Assembly: GCA_947072805.1 (NCBI GenBank)
Contig: CAMTJK010000175.1
Coordinates: 1 to 6,478 of the forward strand
Direction of reading: 5' to 3'
DNA: 6,478 nt
Source: an uncultured Prevotella sp.
Lineage (GTDB): Bacteria > Bacteroidota > Bacteroidia > Bacteroidales > Bacteroidaceae
Below the pieces are notes generated by a model, which saw only the letters and a program-made list of their open reading frames with translations, ran no database searches and was not told where the DNA came from. Both the position numbers and the translations under genes were made by a program. Shown in pieces: positions 1-6,272 of this stretch (position 1 is its first letter; every line of letters begins with the position of its first letter).

Positions 1-68
1 TTCGACCAAATATCTTTACAAATTAACTTTCATTAAGTGCAGTTACGAGCCCGTAAAAACATCCGCGC

Positions 69-118
69 AAACCATAATCTGTTACCATCATAACGCTAAT
101 GAGCGTTTTGTGTGGTTT
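69..118. terminator. Nested inverted repeat downstream of the antitoxin gene, possible weak terminator
   Basis: An inner 6-bp stem AACGCT (92-97) / AGCGTT (102-107) with the 4-base loop AATG lies inside an outer pair AAACCA (69-74) / TGGTTT (113-118). It sits 18 bases past the antitoxin stop codon, where the toxin-antitoxin transcript should end. In the minus direction no T-run follows the stem. In the plus direction the stem runs into TTTT (106-109), so it could equally end a transcript entering from the left. The function is inferred. The rest of 1-135 shows no gene or promoter that I can see. Confidence 0.3.
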
Positions 119-135
119 ATTCTAATATTCGTCTA

Positions 136-1245
136 CTAACCTATTCTTCTGCTTTCATCATAGCGGAACTTGTACATTCCTGTCTCGTATGATATTCTGC
201 CTAATACAATCCACTTATTCAGACCTTTCTCATCAGCCCATTTGGTATATTTGCGCTGTATCATTGCCGGATTGACCCTTACCTTCGGGGCATTTTTCCA
301 CTCTTCGTCCGGAATGAGGGCATTAGCAGCAAAGGCATTGGCTTCTCTTTCTTCAGCACTTTCATTGTCATAATCCGGAATGCTGAGCTTAAAGTCGTTC
401 CGCATTCCATCGAGATAATGCAGATAGATGTGTCCGACCTCGTGCATCAGTGCAAAAGCGAAATTGTCTATGCGGTCGTATCTCCTTGTCAATATTATAT
501 ATGGTGTACCATCTTCTATGAAAGAGTAACCGTCCACAGATGCTTTATCCACCTTTTCTTCGATGCAGAAGCCTATTCCTTCGGCAGATAATATCTCTTT
601 CACAGTATTCTCCGTGGAGCAGTTGTCATGCAGGGCTCTTACCAAAGCACTTGCCACTTCGTCTCTCCTCCCCCGGTCGAATGGTTGTGAAACCTTTTGC
701 TGCCTGGCGTTCAATTCTGCCAAAAGCTTCCATGTCATCAGCATACGAGGATCTTGTCCGGTCTTTGCCGATTTTCTGAACATGCCGGTTGTCTCCAGCT
801 TCAACTCTGCAGGTCGGGGCAGACGAAGGGTTTCGGTAATATATTGTATTTGTTGAATAGCTGTACACTGTTCCTTCCCTATACGCTTGAACAAGGTCTT
901 TACATCAAATATTTCGTTATAGAGAGCGAGCGCATTCCGCGCTTCAAGTTCTTCAACTCCTCTTTGCCCTATCACCTTTATATCATAGTCATATTGGGTC
1001 TGCATGTTTACCAACGATACAGCAGAGATGCCGAGCACCTCTTCAATTCTGTCTGCTACAGATTTTGTTATAGGTCTCCTGCCTTTTATCAGCTCATTGA
1101 GATGTGACTTCTGCATACCAATCATGACAGCAAAGTCCTTTTGGGAGATTTCTCTGTCTTCCAATTCATACCTCAGAATAGTACCAGGATGGGTTGCCAT
1201 CCAAGGGGTATTGCTTTCATTTCTTGTTGCCATAGTGGTCATCAT
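136..1245 (-). CDS. HigA-type HTH antitoxin/repressor fused to an ImmA/IrrE-like zinc metallopeptidase domain
   Basis: This is a 369-residue cytoplasmic protein and the likely antitoxin and autorepressor for the toxin just upstream. Residues about 19-80 form a HigA/XRE-type HTH: an HPGTIL start, the helices SQKDFAVMIGM and KSHLNELIKGRRP, then ITKSVADRIEEVLG. Residues about 195-320 carry an ImmA/IrrE-like (COG2856-type) peptidase domain. It has the zinc motif HEVGH at 268-272 (two His ligands, catalytic Glu269) and a downstream EREANAFAANALIP segment near 299-312, whose Glu (probably E301) should be the third ligand. The residues needed for zinc and catalysis look intact. The C-terminal part resembles the substrate-recognition end seen in such proteins but is not diagnostic. 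The start overlaps the toxin 3' end by 29 bases, which indicates translational coupling. Met2, Met5 (1233) and Met16 (1200) are alternative starts, and no Shine-Dalgarno sequence decides between them. ImmA/IrrE proteases are known to cleave partner repressors. Self-cleavage in cis is inference. Confidence 0.88.
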   Translation of the reverse strand: MMTTMATRNESNTPWMATHPGTILRYELEDREISQKDFAVMIGMQKSHLNELIKGRRPITKSVADRIEEVLGISAVSLVNMQTQYDYDIKVIGQRGVEELEARNALALYNEIFDVKTLFKRIGKEQCTAIQQIQYITETLRLPRPAELKLETTGMFRKSAKTGQDPRMLMTWKLLAELNARQQKVSQPFDRGRRDEVASALVRALHDNCSTENTVKEILSAEGIGFCIEEKVDKASVDGYSFIEDGTPYIILTRRYDRIDNFAFALMHEVGHIYLHYLDGMRNDFKLSIPDYDNESAEEREANAFAANALIPDEEWKNAPKVRVNPAMIQRKYTKWADEKGLNKWIVLGRISYETGMYKFRYDESRRIG

Positions 1246-1540
1246 TTAATTCTATTAACGTTATTTCCAATCCTTTTTCTGTTTCTCGAAACAGCAACCG
1301 CTCAACTCTATTATTGAATATACGGACAGAACTTAAAGATATATGTCTAAGCTGCTCGTAGTGAAGGAAACTGTACTCCCTTAACCTGGAGACATGTTCC
1401 ACCGATTTCATCAGATTGTATATATCTGTAAGCTTCTTCACAAATTTCTTGTCGCGAGCTATTTTTTTATATTTTCCTGCATTCACTCCATATAGAATGA
1501 GTTCACGCAAGTCATCGTCCGATATTTCAACTTTAATCAT
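1217..1540 (-). CDS. HigB/RelE-ParE-like toxin of a type II toxin-antitoxin pair
   Basis: A 107-residue protein, the usual size for HigB/RelE toxins, which are generally ribosome-associated mRNA endonucleases. The features are a basic helical segment (residues about 21-47, GKYKKIARDKKFVKKL), then LREYSFLHYEQL (53-64), then paired strands SSVRIFNNRVERLLFRE (70-86) and LEITLIELNDDHYGNK (91-106). The last strand and the terminal D-H-Y match the usual C-terminal pattern of HigB proteins (VEIxDYH-like). An upstream in-frame ATG at 1585 would add 15 residues, but it lies upstream of the -7 box at 1563-1570 and so outside the expected transcript. The ATG at 1540, beginning MIKVEIS, is therefore chosen. 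Toxin-first order with an overlapping HigA-type gene is the HigBA arrangement. Similarity to RelE/HigB is read by eye and is moderate. RNase activity is not shown by any single motif here. Confidence 0.72.
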   Translation of the reverse strand: MIKVEISDDDLRELILYGVNAGKYKKIARDKKFVKKLTDIYNLMKSVEHVSRLREYSFLHYEQLRHISLSSVRIFNNRVERLLFRETEKGLEITLIELNDDHYGNKK

Positions 1541-1562
1541 GCATTCAGCATTTGTTTTGGTG

Positions 1563-1570
1563 CAAAAGTA
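1563..1570 (-). promoter_or_regulatory. Bacteroidetes -7 promoter box of the toxin-antitoxin operon
   Basis: On the minus strand this reads TACTTTTG followed by CA, a full match to the Bacteroidetes primary-sigma -7 consensus TAnnTTTG. Transcription should start a few bases downstream (about 1556-1560), giving a leader of under 20 bases before the toxin ATG at 1540. No clear -33 TTTG exists at the usual spacing. That position is occupied by the inverted repeat at 1578-1596. Confidence 0.6.
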
Positions 1571-1577
1571 ATAAATA

Positions 1578-1596
1578 ATTCCCATTAAAAGGGAAT
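1578..1596. promoter_or_regulatory. Candidate operator: inverted repeat in the toxin-antitoxin promoter
   Basis: ATTCCC (1578-1583), seven A/T bases, then GGGAAT (1591-1596): perfect 6-bp arms with centres 13 bases apart. The repeat begins 8 bases upstream of the -7 box and covers the spacer and the position where -33 would be. That is a standard place for a dimeric HTH repressor to block RNA polymerase. The adjacent HigA-type protein is the obvious candidate ligand. Binding is inferred from position and symmetry only. Confidence 0.5.
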
Positions 1597-1910
1597 ATCC
1601 ATGACATTTATCCTCGAATATACGTAATTATTTGATAAATTAACACATTGAACTCTTGCTCCCCTCACATCCATTTTTCATTGCAATCTCCAACAGATTA
1701 TCGGAGCGGCGCCGGCAGATGATGCCACGACCATATGACAAGGAGGCTGCGGCGGCAAGCTGACAGGCAAGCGGACAGACGAACAGACAGTAGCGGAAAA
1801 AGCGGCAGAAAATTCGGAAAACAGCCGGTTTTTGTGAATTTGCAATGTCGTTTTTGTCAGATTGACACCTCTCGGATTGAGGCGCAAGGCACTTCTTAAC
1901 ACTTTTTCCA

Positions 1911-1918
1911 TAATTTTG
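1911..1918 (+). promoter_or_regulatory. Bacteroidetes -7 promoter box of the 2003-3214 gene
   Basis: TAATTTTG followed by CA matches TAnnTTTG exactly and has the same CA extension as the other candidate boxes here. The expected start of transcription is about 1922-1926, giving a leader of about 80 bases that is strongly A-rich just before the ATG at 2003, as is common in this phylum. No good -33 TTTG is seen 19-21 bases upstream, so the promoter may need an activator or be weak. Confidence 0.55.
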
Positions 1919-1924
1919 CATATA

Positions 1925-1940
1925 GTGCAAGCACTTGCAC
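1925..1940. promoter_or_regulatory. Palindrome at the predicted transcription start (operator or 5'-end hairpin)
   Basis: GTGCAAG (1925-1931), CA, CTTGCAC (1934-1940): perfect 7-bp arms with a 2-base centre, starting 7 bases after the -7 box. As DNA it is a good operator for a dimeric repressor acting at +1. As RNA it would put a 6-bp hairpin with loop GCAC at the very 5' end of the message, which could protect it from decay. A short run of GCAC repeats follows (1938-1947). No regulator gene for it can be identified in the window. Confidence 0.45.
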
Positions 1941-2002
1941 GCACGCACAGAGACTGAACAAACATCTATAATAATCAACAATAAATATCAAATTATCAAC
2001 TT

Positions 2003-3214
2003 ATGGGAAAGAAAAAAGACGAAGAAGTCAAGGTGGTTCAAGACCTTGAACTGCTGGGAGAGAAAGCGGAACACAACAAAAACGTTTACGAACTGCTCGA
2101 CGAGGCGATGTTCACCTCTGCGCACGTGAAGCGCGAGGAAGTGCGCCGCGGTGTGGTAAACATCGACAACGTTTATCCCACCACCGAGGCTGAAACACTG
2201 AAAATGAAGGAACTGCTCGACAAGGCAGAAAACGCCTTTGACGATGCCCACGCCGACGATGTGACATTCCTGAACGAGCGCCTCAACGAACTGAGATACA
2301 TAGTAGACTGGTCGCTCGACCGCCACTGGACTTTCTCTTTCAAGATTATTCTGGGCGTAATAATATCGCTGTTCATCTTCAAGCAATGCAGCGACAGCAG
2401 CAAGGAAGATGCCCAGGCTGTGGAAAAGGAAATTGCCGTAATAGAGAAGTGGGATAAGGACGAGCCCGTAACCATCGAGGAGATGCTGCAGAATGGCAGT
2501 TCGCTGCGATACACGTACCCCGACTACAGTTCGGCTGCCACCTACCGCCGTATCGCCGTGAACAATCTGGCCTACAACATAAGCAATGCAAGGAAGAGCA
2601 TTGAGGACAACAAGCAGAAGCTTGACACGGCATCGACCGACGCTGTGAAGAAGAGGCTGAACGGATACATAGCATCGAGCGAGGAAACGATAAAGAAGAA
2701 AACCGAAGAATATGAGGAGATAAAGAATAGCGACCTGAATGGGCTGAAAAAGATAGCCATAAAAGAAAAGGAAGTGGAGCTCGACAAATATAACAGCGAG
2801 TCCGGCAAAATGAAATTCTACTTCATCTTCTTCATCATCCTCACTCCGCTATACATCATAGCCAACCGCCCGCACGGCTATAACATAACGAAGCACCGCA
2901 TGGAGGGCGAGATGCTCAATGGTCTGCGCAAGGCAGGATGGGCTCTGGCAGGTGTGCTCGCCGGTGTGGGAGCCAGCATAGGCTTCGTAGAAGTGGTGAC
3001 AAAGTGGAGCGACGGTTCTACTACACGTAGCGACGACGGTACGGGTCCGGCACGTATGGCCGCAAAGATTGCTTTCCTTGCTGCGGCTCTGTTTGTGTTC
3101 TGCCTCACATCGTGCCTGATAATGACTTACAGCACCATAAGCGGACTTATCCGCAACTACAATTGGACAGCAATATTCAACAAAGCAAAGGCTGCCACCG
3201 AAAAGAAAGCATAG
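2003..3214 (+). CDS. Hypothetical four-helix membrane protein with a coiled-coil loop
   Basis: A 403-residue protein I do not recognise. A charged N-terminal part (1-110, probably cytoplasmic and helical) precedes TM1 (about 112-128). A large loop (129-269) follows. Its second half is a Lys/Glu-rich likely coiled coil (about 190-268, with heptad-like KKKTEEYEEI and KEKEVELDKY). TM2 is at about 270-288, then a basic segment with NRPHGYNITKHR (288-299). A Gly/Ala-rich hydrophobic stretch (about 312-332, GVLAGVGASIGF) is probably TM3, and TM4 is at about 353-378. The positive-inside rule puts the N- and C-termini and the HGYNITKHR segment in the cytoplasm and the coiled-coil loop outside. There is no signal peptide, enzyme motif or known domain visible. 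The ATG at 2003 begins MGKKKDEE, and no Shine-Dalgarno sequence is present. It is a single-gene unit, with its own promoter upstream and a terminator 25 bases after the stop. Base composition resembles the rightward genes rather than the toxin-antitoxin operon. Confidence 0.85.
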   Translation: MGKKKDEEVKVVQDLELLGEKAEHNKNVYELLDEAMFTSAHVKREEVRRGVVNIDNVYPTTEAETLKMKELLDKAENAFDDAHADDVTFLNERLNELRYIVDWSLDRHWTFSFKIILGVIISLFIFKQCSDSSKEDAQAVEKEIAVIEKWDKDEPVTIEEMLQNGSSLRYTYPDYSSAATYRRIAVNNLAYNISNARKSIEDNKQKLDTASTDAVKKRLNGYIASSEETIKKKTEEYEEIKNSDLNGLKKIAIKEKEVELDKYNSESGKMKFYFIFFIILTPLYIIANRPHGYNITKHRMEGEMLNGLRKAGWALAGVLAGVGASIGFVEVVTKWSDGSTTRSDDGTGPARMAAKIAFLAAALFVFCLTSCLIMTYSTISGLIRNYNWTAIFNKAKAATEKKA

Positions 3215-3239
3215 AGAAAAGGGGTAGCCATATCACTGC

Positions 3240-3275
3240 AAAAGCGGTTTGACAAGGGTTTGTCGGACCGCTTTT
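3240..3275. terminator. Bidirectional intrinsic terminator between convergent genes
   Basis: AAAAGCGGT (3240-3248) pairs with ACCGCTTTT (3267-3275). Inside it, TT/GG can form two U-G wobbles and GACAA (3251-3255) pairs with TTGTC (3260-3264), leaving the loop GGGT (3256-3259). This makes an almost continuous 16-bp stem. The AAAA...TTTT flanks give a T-run on either strand, so it can stop both the plus-strand gene (stop 25 bases left) and the minus-strand AraC gene (stop 15 bases right). Confidence 0.85.
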
Positions 3276-3290
3276 ATCGTATCTTTCAGT

Positions 3291-4382
3291 TTACAGAGCG
3301 GCGTCTCCTTGTCCGAATGGGGGGGGTAAAAGCGGCACACAAGCATCAGGAGAGGTTGAGATTTTCTCGCGATACTCCTTAGGACCGCAACCGGCATGGC
3401 GGCGGAACGCCCTGCGGAAGGTGGCTATATTGTTGAAACCGCTCTGCACGGCGATATATTCGAGCGTGTACTCCGGGTGTTCCACAAGCATGGGCATGCT
3501 CTTTCTGGTGATGCGCAGGCCGTTGATGTAGTCGTAGAAGCTTGTGTGCAGCACGTCCCTGAAGTATTCGCTGATGTAAGTGCGGTTGGTCTTTAGTATA
3601 TCCACAAGGTCGGGAATGCTGAGATTGCTGTCCAGATATAGTTCGCGCTCCACTATCATGCTCTCAAGATAGCCGGCAAAGGGATATTGCCTCACGGCGC
3701 CGCCATCGTCGGCAGCGATATCGGCATCCTCAATGTGTATGGGGCGGGTGTTGTAGCTGTAGCGCAGAACCATCTGCCACATCATAATGACAATAACATA
3801 ATATATTATGTCGAGCAAAATGCTGTACATCACCGACACGGCAAGCCACATGAGCTGTCCGATAATGCAGAACACAAACACCGGGCGTATCCACGATATG
3901 TCGATATGCTCGATGTCGGAGTAGTTGTTGCGCTCATATTCTATGTAACGCTTTGCCTTTACGTAGCCTACATATATTATGGCAAGGGCAAAGACAACGA
4001 GGAAGGCTATGTAAAGCAACAACGTGAGCCTGTGCGGATATGCCACATAAGCCGCGGTGAACAGCACAAACGGCAGCAGCATCAGCGCAAGGCGCTTCAG
4101 CGTAACCCAGCCCGGCATGGTGAGTTCGAAGATAAGGGCAGCATAGCACACAGCCATCCAGCCGTCGAAAAAGATGGCATAACGCAGGTTTTCTGTCACA
4201 TATCCGTTGGGAAAGACGTAGAAGATGTCCTTGAAATTGAACAATGCCCACACCACGAAGATGCAGCCCAAGAGGGTTTGCAGGCGTGTGCGTTTTTTTT
4301 CACGGAACGCCATCACGGCGAGATTAATGAAATATGCCGTGCTGAAGCCTATACAGAAAGCCGATATTATGTGATCGTACAT
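3291..4382 (-). CDS. Membrane-anchored AraC-family transcriptional regulator (about 7 TM + C-terminal HTH)
   Basis: A 363-residue one-component regulator. The N-terminal 210 residues are hydrophobic, with about seven predicted helices (roughly 5-25, 36-56, 67-88, 98-115, 119-141, 165-188, 189-207) and a charged loop at 142-163. A linker (210-235) leads to an AraC-type DNA-binding domain at about 236-340. Its first HTH spans NLSIPDLVDILKTNRTYISEYF (253-274 in two halves) and the second spans YTLEYIAVQSGFNNIATFRRAF (305-326), followed by the family-typical GCGPKEYRE (331-339). The membrane part presumably senses an envelope or extracellular signal, but its ligand is unknown. It starts 42 bases after the S41 protease stop on the same strand with no promoter between, so co-transcription is likely. 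The C-terminal tail (PLLPPPFGQ) is encoded across a run of eight C on the coding strand (3319-3326), beyond the HTH. Regulatory targets cannot be read from the window. Confidence 0.9.
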   Translation of the reverse strand: MYDHIISAFCIGFSTAYFINLAVMAFREKKRTRLQTLLGCIFVVWALFNFKDIFYVFPNGYVTENLRYAIFFDGWMAVCYAALIFELTMPGWVTLKRLALMLLPFVLFTAAYVAYPHRLTLLLYIAFLVVFALAIIYVGYVKAKRYIEYERNNYSDIEHIDISWIRPVFVFCIIGQLMWLAVSVMYSILLDIIYYVIVIMMWQMVLRYSYNTRPIHIEDADIAADDGGAVRQYPFAGYLESMIVERELYLDSNLSIPDLVDILKTNRTYISEYFRDVLHTSFYDYINGLRITRKSMPMLVEHPEYTLEYIAVQSGFNNIATFRRAFRRHAGCGPKEYREKISTSPDACVPLLPPPFGQGDAAL

Positions 4383-4424
4383 GCAGAATGGTAATGTTCG
4401 TGATGAGTGTGACGCTGCAGAATA

Positions 4425-6092
4425 CTACTTCTTGGGTGCCGGCGCGAGCAGACGCGAATATTCGGACGGCGTGGAAAGTATGCGCAGAGCCTCCTTGAGC
4501 AGCCTGTCATCGGCAATGGCAGCCTTCAGGGCTCCCTCCTGGAAGTAGAAGGCGGTGATGATATCGGTCTCTATAATCTTCTGTATCTCCTTTCTGTGCC
4601 TCTCAACATCGCGTGCCACATCGTGCTTCAGCTTCTCCTTGAGAACATCGAAAGCCTCCCTGGCATCGTCGTAATATCCCTCAAACTGCGCCATCTTCAC
4701 AAGCTCGTCAAACTTCTTGCGGCTCATGGGGTCGTAAGTAAAACCGCTCGCCACCACCTTCTGCTTGAAATCCTCGAAATCGGCGTCGGAAAGGTGGAAC
4801 TCCGTGGGCGGAGCTATCTGCGGATGCGTAGCGATGTAATTGACAACATAGTCGAACATCACCTCCGTAGAGTCTATATTGTCCAGATAGAGGGCTATGT
4901 TGGGCAGCGTGTCGGGCTTTACCGTGACATCGGGCGTAATGCCTCCGCCGTCGCGCACCTCGCGGCCGAGGCGCGTATGGAACACATGTGTAAGACTGTC
5001 GGGTATGCGCTCGGTGTATCCGCCTCCGGAATGTTTGAAATTGACAGCCTGTATACATCTGCCGCTGGGTATATAATACTTGCTGGTGGTGAGTTTGAGA
5101 TTGGCATTGTAGGGCAGGTCTACCGATACCTGCACAAGTCCCTTGCCGTAAGTGCGCGAGCCTATCACCACGCCACGGTCAAGGTCCTGCAGCGAACCGC
5201 TGGTTATCTCGGCGGCACTTGCCGTCTCGTCGCTGACAAGCACCACAATGGGCATGAGCGTGTCCACAGGCTCGAAGCGTGTCTTGTAGGCGCGGTTGGT
5301 CTGCTTCATCTTTCCCTTCGTCTCTACAAGGGTAACGCCCTTGGGAACCCACAGGTTCAGAATGTCGATGGCTTCCTGCAGCGAGCCGCCATGATTGTTG
5401 CGCAAGTCGAGCACCAGGGCAGCGGCACCACGCTTCTTCAAATCCACAAAGGCACGCCTCATCTCCTTGGCACTGCTCTCTGTATAGGAGTCGAAGCATA
5501 TATAGCCCACACTGTCGGAGCACATTCCGTAATAGGGAATGTCGGGCATCTTTATGTTACGGCGTGTCATCTTGAACACCATCTCCTTACCCGTAGACGG
5601 GCGCCTTATCTTGAGATTGAAGCTCGTACCGGCATCGCCGCGAAGACGACTGCTCACGTACGACGTTGTCTTGCCGGTCATTAGCGAGTCGTCGATGCTC
5701 AGCACCACATCGCCCTTCTTCAGCCCCACCTCGGCGGCGGGCATGCCGGCGTAAGGCTCGTCAATCACCACATTCTTCAGACGATGGTGATAACGTATGA
5801 GCGCACCGATGCCTGCATACTTGCCGGTATACATCATCTTCAGTTCATTCGACTTCTCTTCAGGATAATACTCGGTATAAGGGTCGAGCGAACGCAGCAT
5901 CGCCTTTATACCATTGCCTATCACCTCGCCTGCCTGCAACGTATCAACATACATCAGATCGAGGTTCTTGTATATTGAATTGAATATATCAAGATTTTTG
6001 GCTACTTCAAAATTGTGGTTCTTGTTACGCTGTGCCACACACGACAAAGCGCAGACGCACGCCATAAACAGCGGCAAAAGATGTCTTCTCAT
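4425..6092 (-). CDS. S41-family C-terminal processing peptidase (CtpA/Prc-like), exported, with PDZ domain
   Basis: A 555-residue envelope serine protease, a usual length for Bacteroidetes members. Residues 1-20 are a signal peptide (MRRHLLPLFMACVCALSCVA) with probable cleavage after Ala20. Cys14 or Cys18 could be lipidated, but the lipobox is poor. Residues 27-85 resemble the helical region found before the PDZ domain (DLMYVDTLQ, SLDPYTEYY). The PDZ domain spans about 92-175 (GIGALI, AEVGLKKGDVVLSIDD). The protease core spans about 185-395: DLRNNHGGSL (229-237), DETASAAE with catalytic Ser292, and TYGKGLVQ with general-base Lys317 and Gln321. The Ser-Lys spacing of 25 is that of Prc/CtpA, so it should be active. 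GGGITPDV (382-389) is also family-typical. A helical C-terminal domain (about 410-550) completes it. The family cleaves proteins near hydrophobic C-termini or degrades misfolded envelope proteins; the substrate here is unknown. It is the first gene of a probable operon with the membrane AraC regulator. Confidence 0.93.
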   Translation of the reverse strand: MRRHLLPLFMACVCALSCVAQRNKNHNFEVAKNLDIFNSIYKNLDLMYVDTLQAGEVIGNGIKAMLRSLDPYTEYYPEEKSNELKMMYTGKYAGIGALIRYHHRLKNVVIDEPYAGMPAAEVGLKKGDVVLSIDDSLMTGKTTSYVSSRLRGDAGTSFNLKIRRPSTGKEMVFKMTRRNIKMPDIPYYGMCSDSVGYICFDSYTESSAKEMRRAFVDLKKRGAAALVLDLRNNHGGSLQEAIDILNLWVPKGVTLVETKGKMKQTNRAYKTRFEPVDTLMPIVVLVSDETASAAEITSGSLQDLDRGVVIGSRTYGKGLVQVSVDLPYNANLKLTTSKYYIPSGRCIQAVNFKHSGGGYTERIPDSLTHVFHTRLGREVRDGGGITPDVTVKPDTLPNIALYLDNIDSTEVMFDYVVNYIATHPQIAPPTEFHLSDADFEDFKQKVVASGFTYDPMSRKKFDELVKMAQFEGYYDDAREAFDVLKEKLKHDVARDVERHRKEIQKIIETDIITAFYFQEGALKAAIADDRLLKEALRILSTPSEYSRLLAPAPKK

Positions 6093-6242
6093 TATATATT
6101 ATGGTATATTACAGTTTCGTTTCGACATATATATTAATGTATAGTCTCATCATCCAAAGCCATTGCCAATGCCCTTAGGCACGCCTGCCCCATCCGTCAT
6201 GCCTTTGCGCGGCGTCGGTACGGCGTACAACAAAGCACCTGC

Positions 6243-6272
6243 CAGGCGGCGTAAAACGGCTTTTGACGCCTG
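6243..6272. repeat. GC-rich inverted repeat upstream of the protease gene
   Basis: CAGGCG (6243-6248) pairs with CGCCTG (6267-6272), and AAAA (6253-6256) pairs with TTTT (6261-6264) around the loop CGGC (6257-6260), with an internal loop between the stems. An overlapping alternative pairs GGCGT (6248-6252) with ACGCC (6266-6270). It lies immediately downstream of the minus-strand -7-like box, so it would fall at the start of the protease leader RNA or act as an operator. Neither strand has a T-run after the stem, so a terminator role is unlikely. Confidence 0.35.

Larger units (their letters stand above)
1586..2002. other. Long intergenic region between divergently transcribed units
   Basis: About 400 bases with no convincing gene. 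The left end holds part of the toxin-antitoxin operator, and the right end holds the promoter (1911-1918) and palindrome (1925-1940) of the plus-strand gene. Between them, 1680-1880 is compositionally odd: a GC-rich patch (1704-1765), repeated CAGAC/GACAG and GCGG words (1761-1812), then a T-rich stretch with the small inverted repeat GTCAGATTGAC (1856-1866). The minus-strand reading frames here are rich in Cys, Ser and Arg, lack domain character and run across the other gene's promoter, so they are not called as genes. Confidence 0.5.

Noticed and set aside
1..60. The window starts with TTCGACC, resembling a tRNA T-loop, while the window ends in a tRNA cut just before its T-loop; considered as an attachment-site duplication
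   Set aside because: The bases after TTCGACC do not supply the CCAAC strand needed to pair with GTTGG, and no integrase gene is visible, so the match is probably chance.
92..109. AACGCT-loop-AGCGTT as a strong intrinsic terminator of the toxin-antitoxin operon
   Set aside because: The stem is only 6 bp and has no T-run in the minus direction, so it is kept only as a low-confidence feature.
1541..1585. Upstream in-frame ATG at 1585 for the toxin, adding 15 residues
   Set aside because: The -7 box (1563-1570) and the start of the inverted repeat fall within this stretch, so the transcript should begin after it.
1640..1981. Two overlapping minus-strand open frames of 113 and 95 codons in the intergenic region
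   Set aside because: They are Cys/Ser/Arg-rich without domain character, overlap each other in different frames, and run through the promoter and palindrome of the opposite gene.
3687..4394. A 235-codon plus-strand open frame antisense to the AraC regulator
   Set aside because: It lies opposite membrane-helix coding sequence of a clear gene, and the translation has no domain logic.
4596..5684. A 362-codon plus-strand open frame antisense to the protease gene
   Set aside because: It is a shadow of a well-supported S41 protease. Its translation is His/Leu/Val-rich with no recognisable domain.
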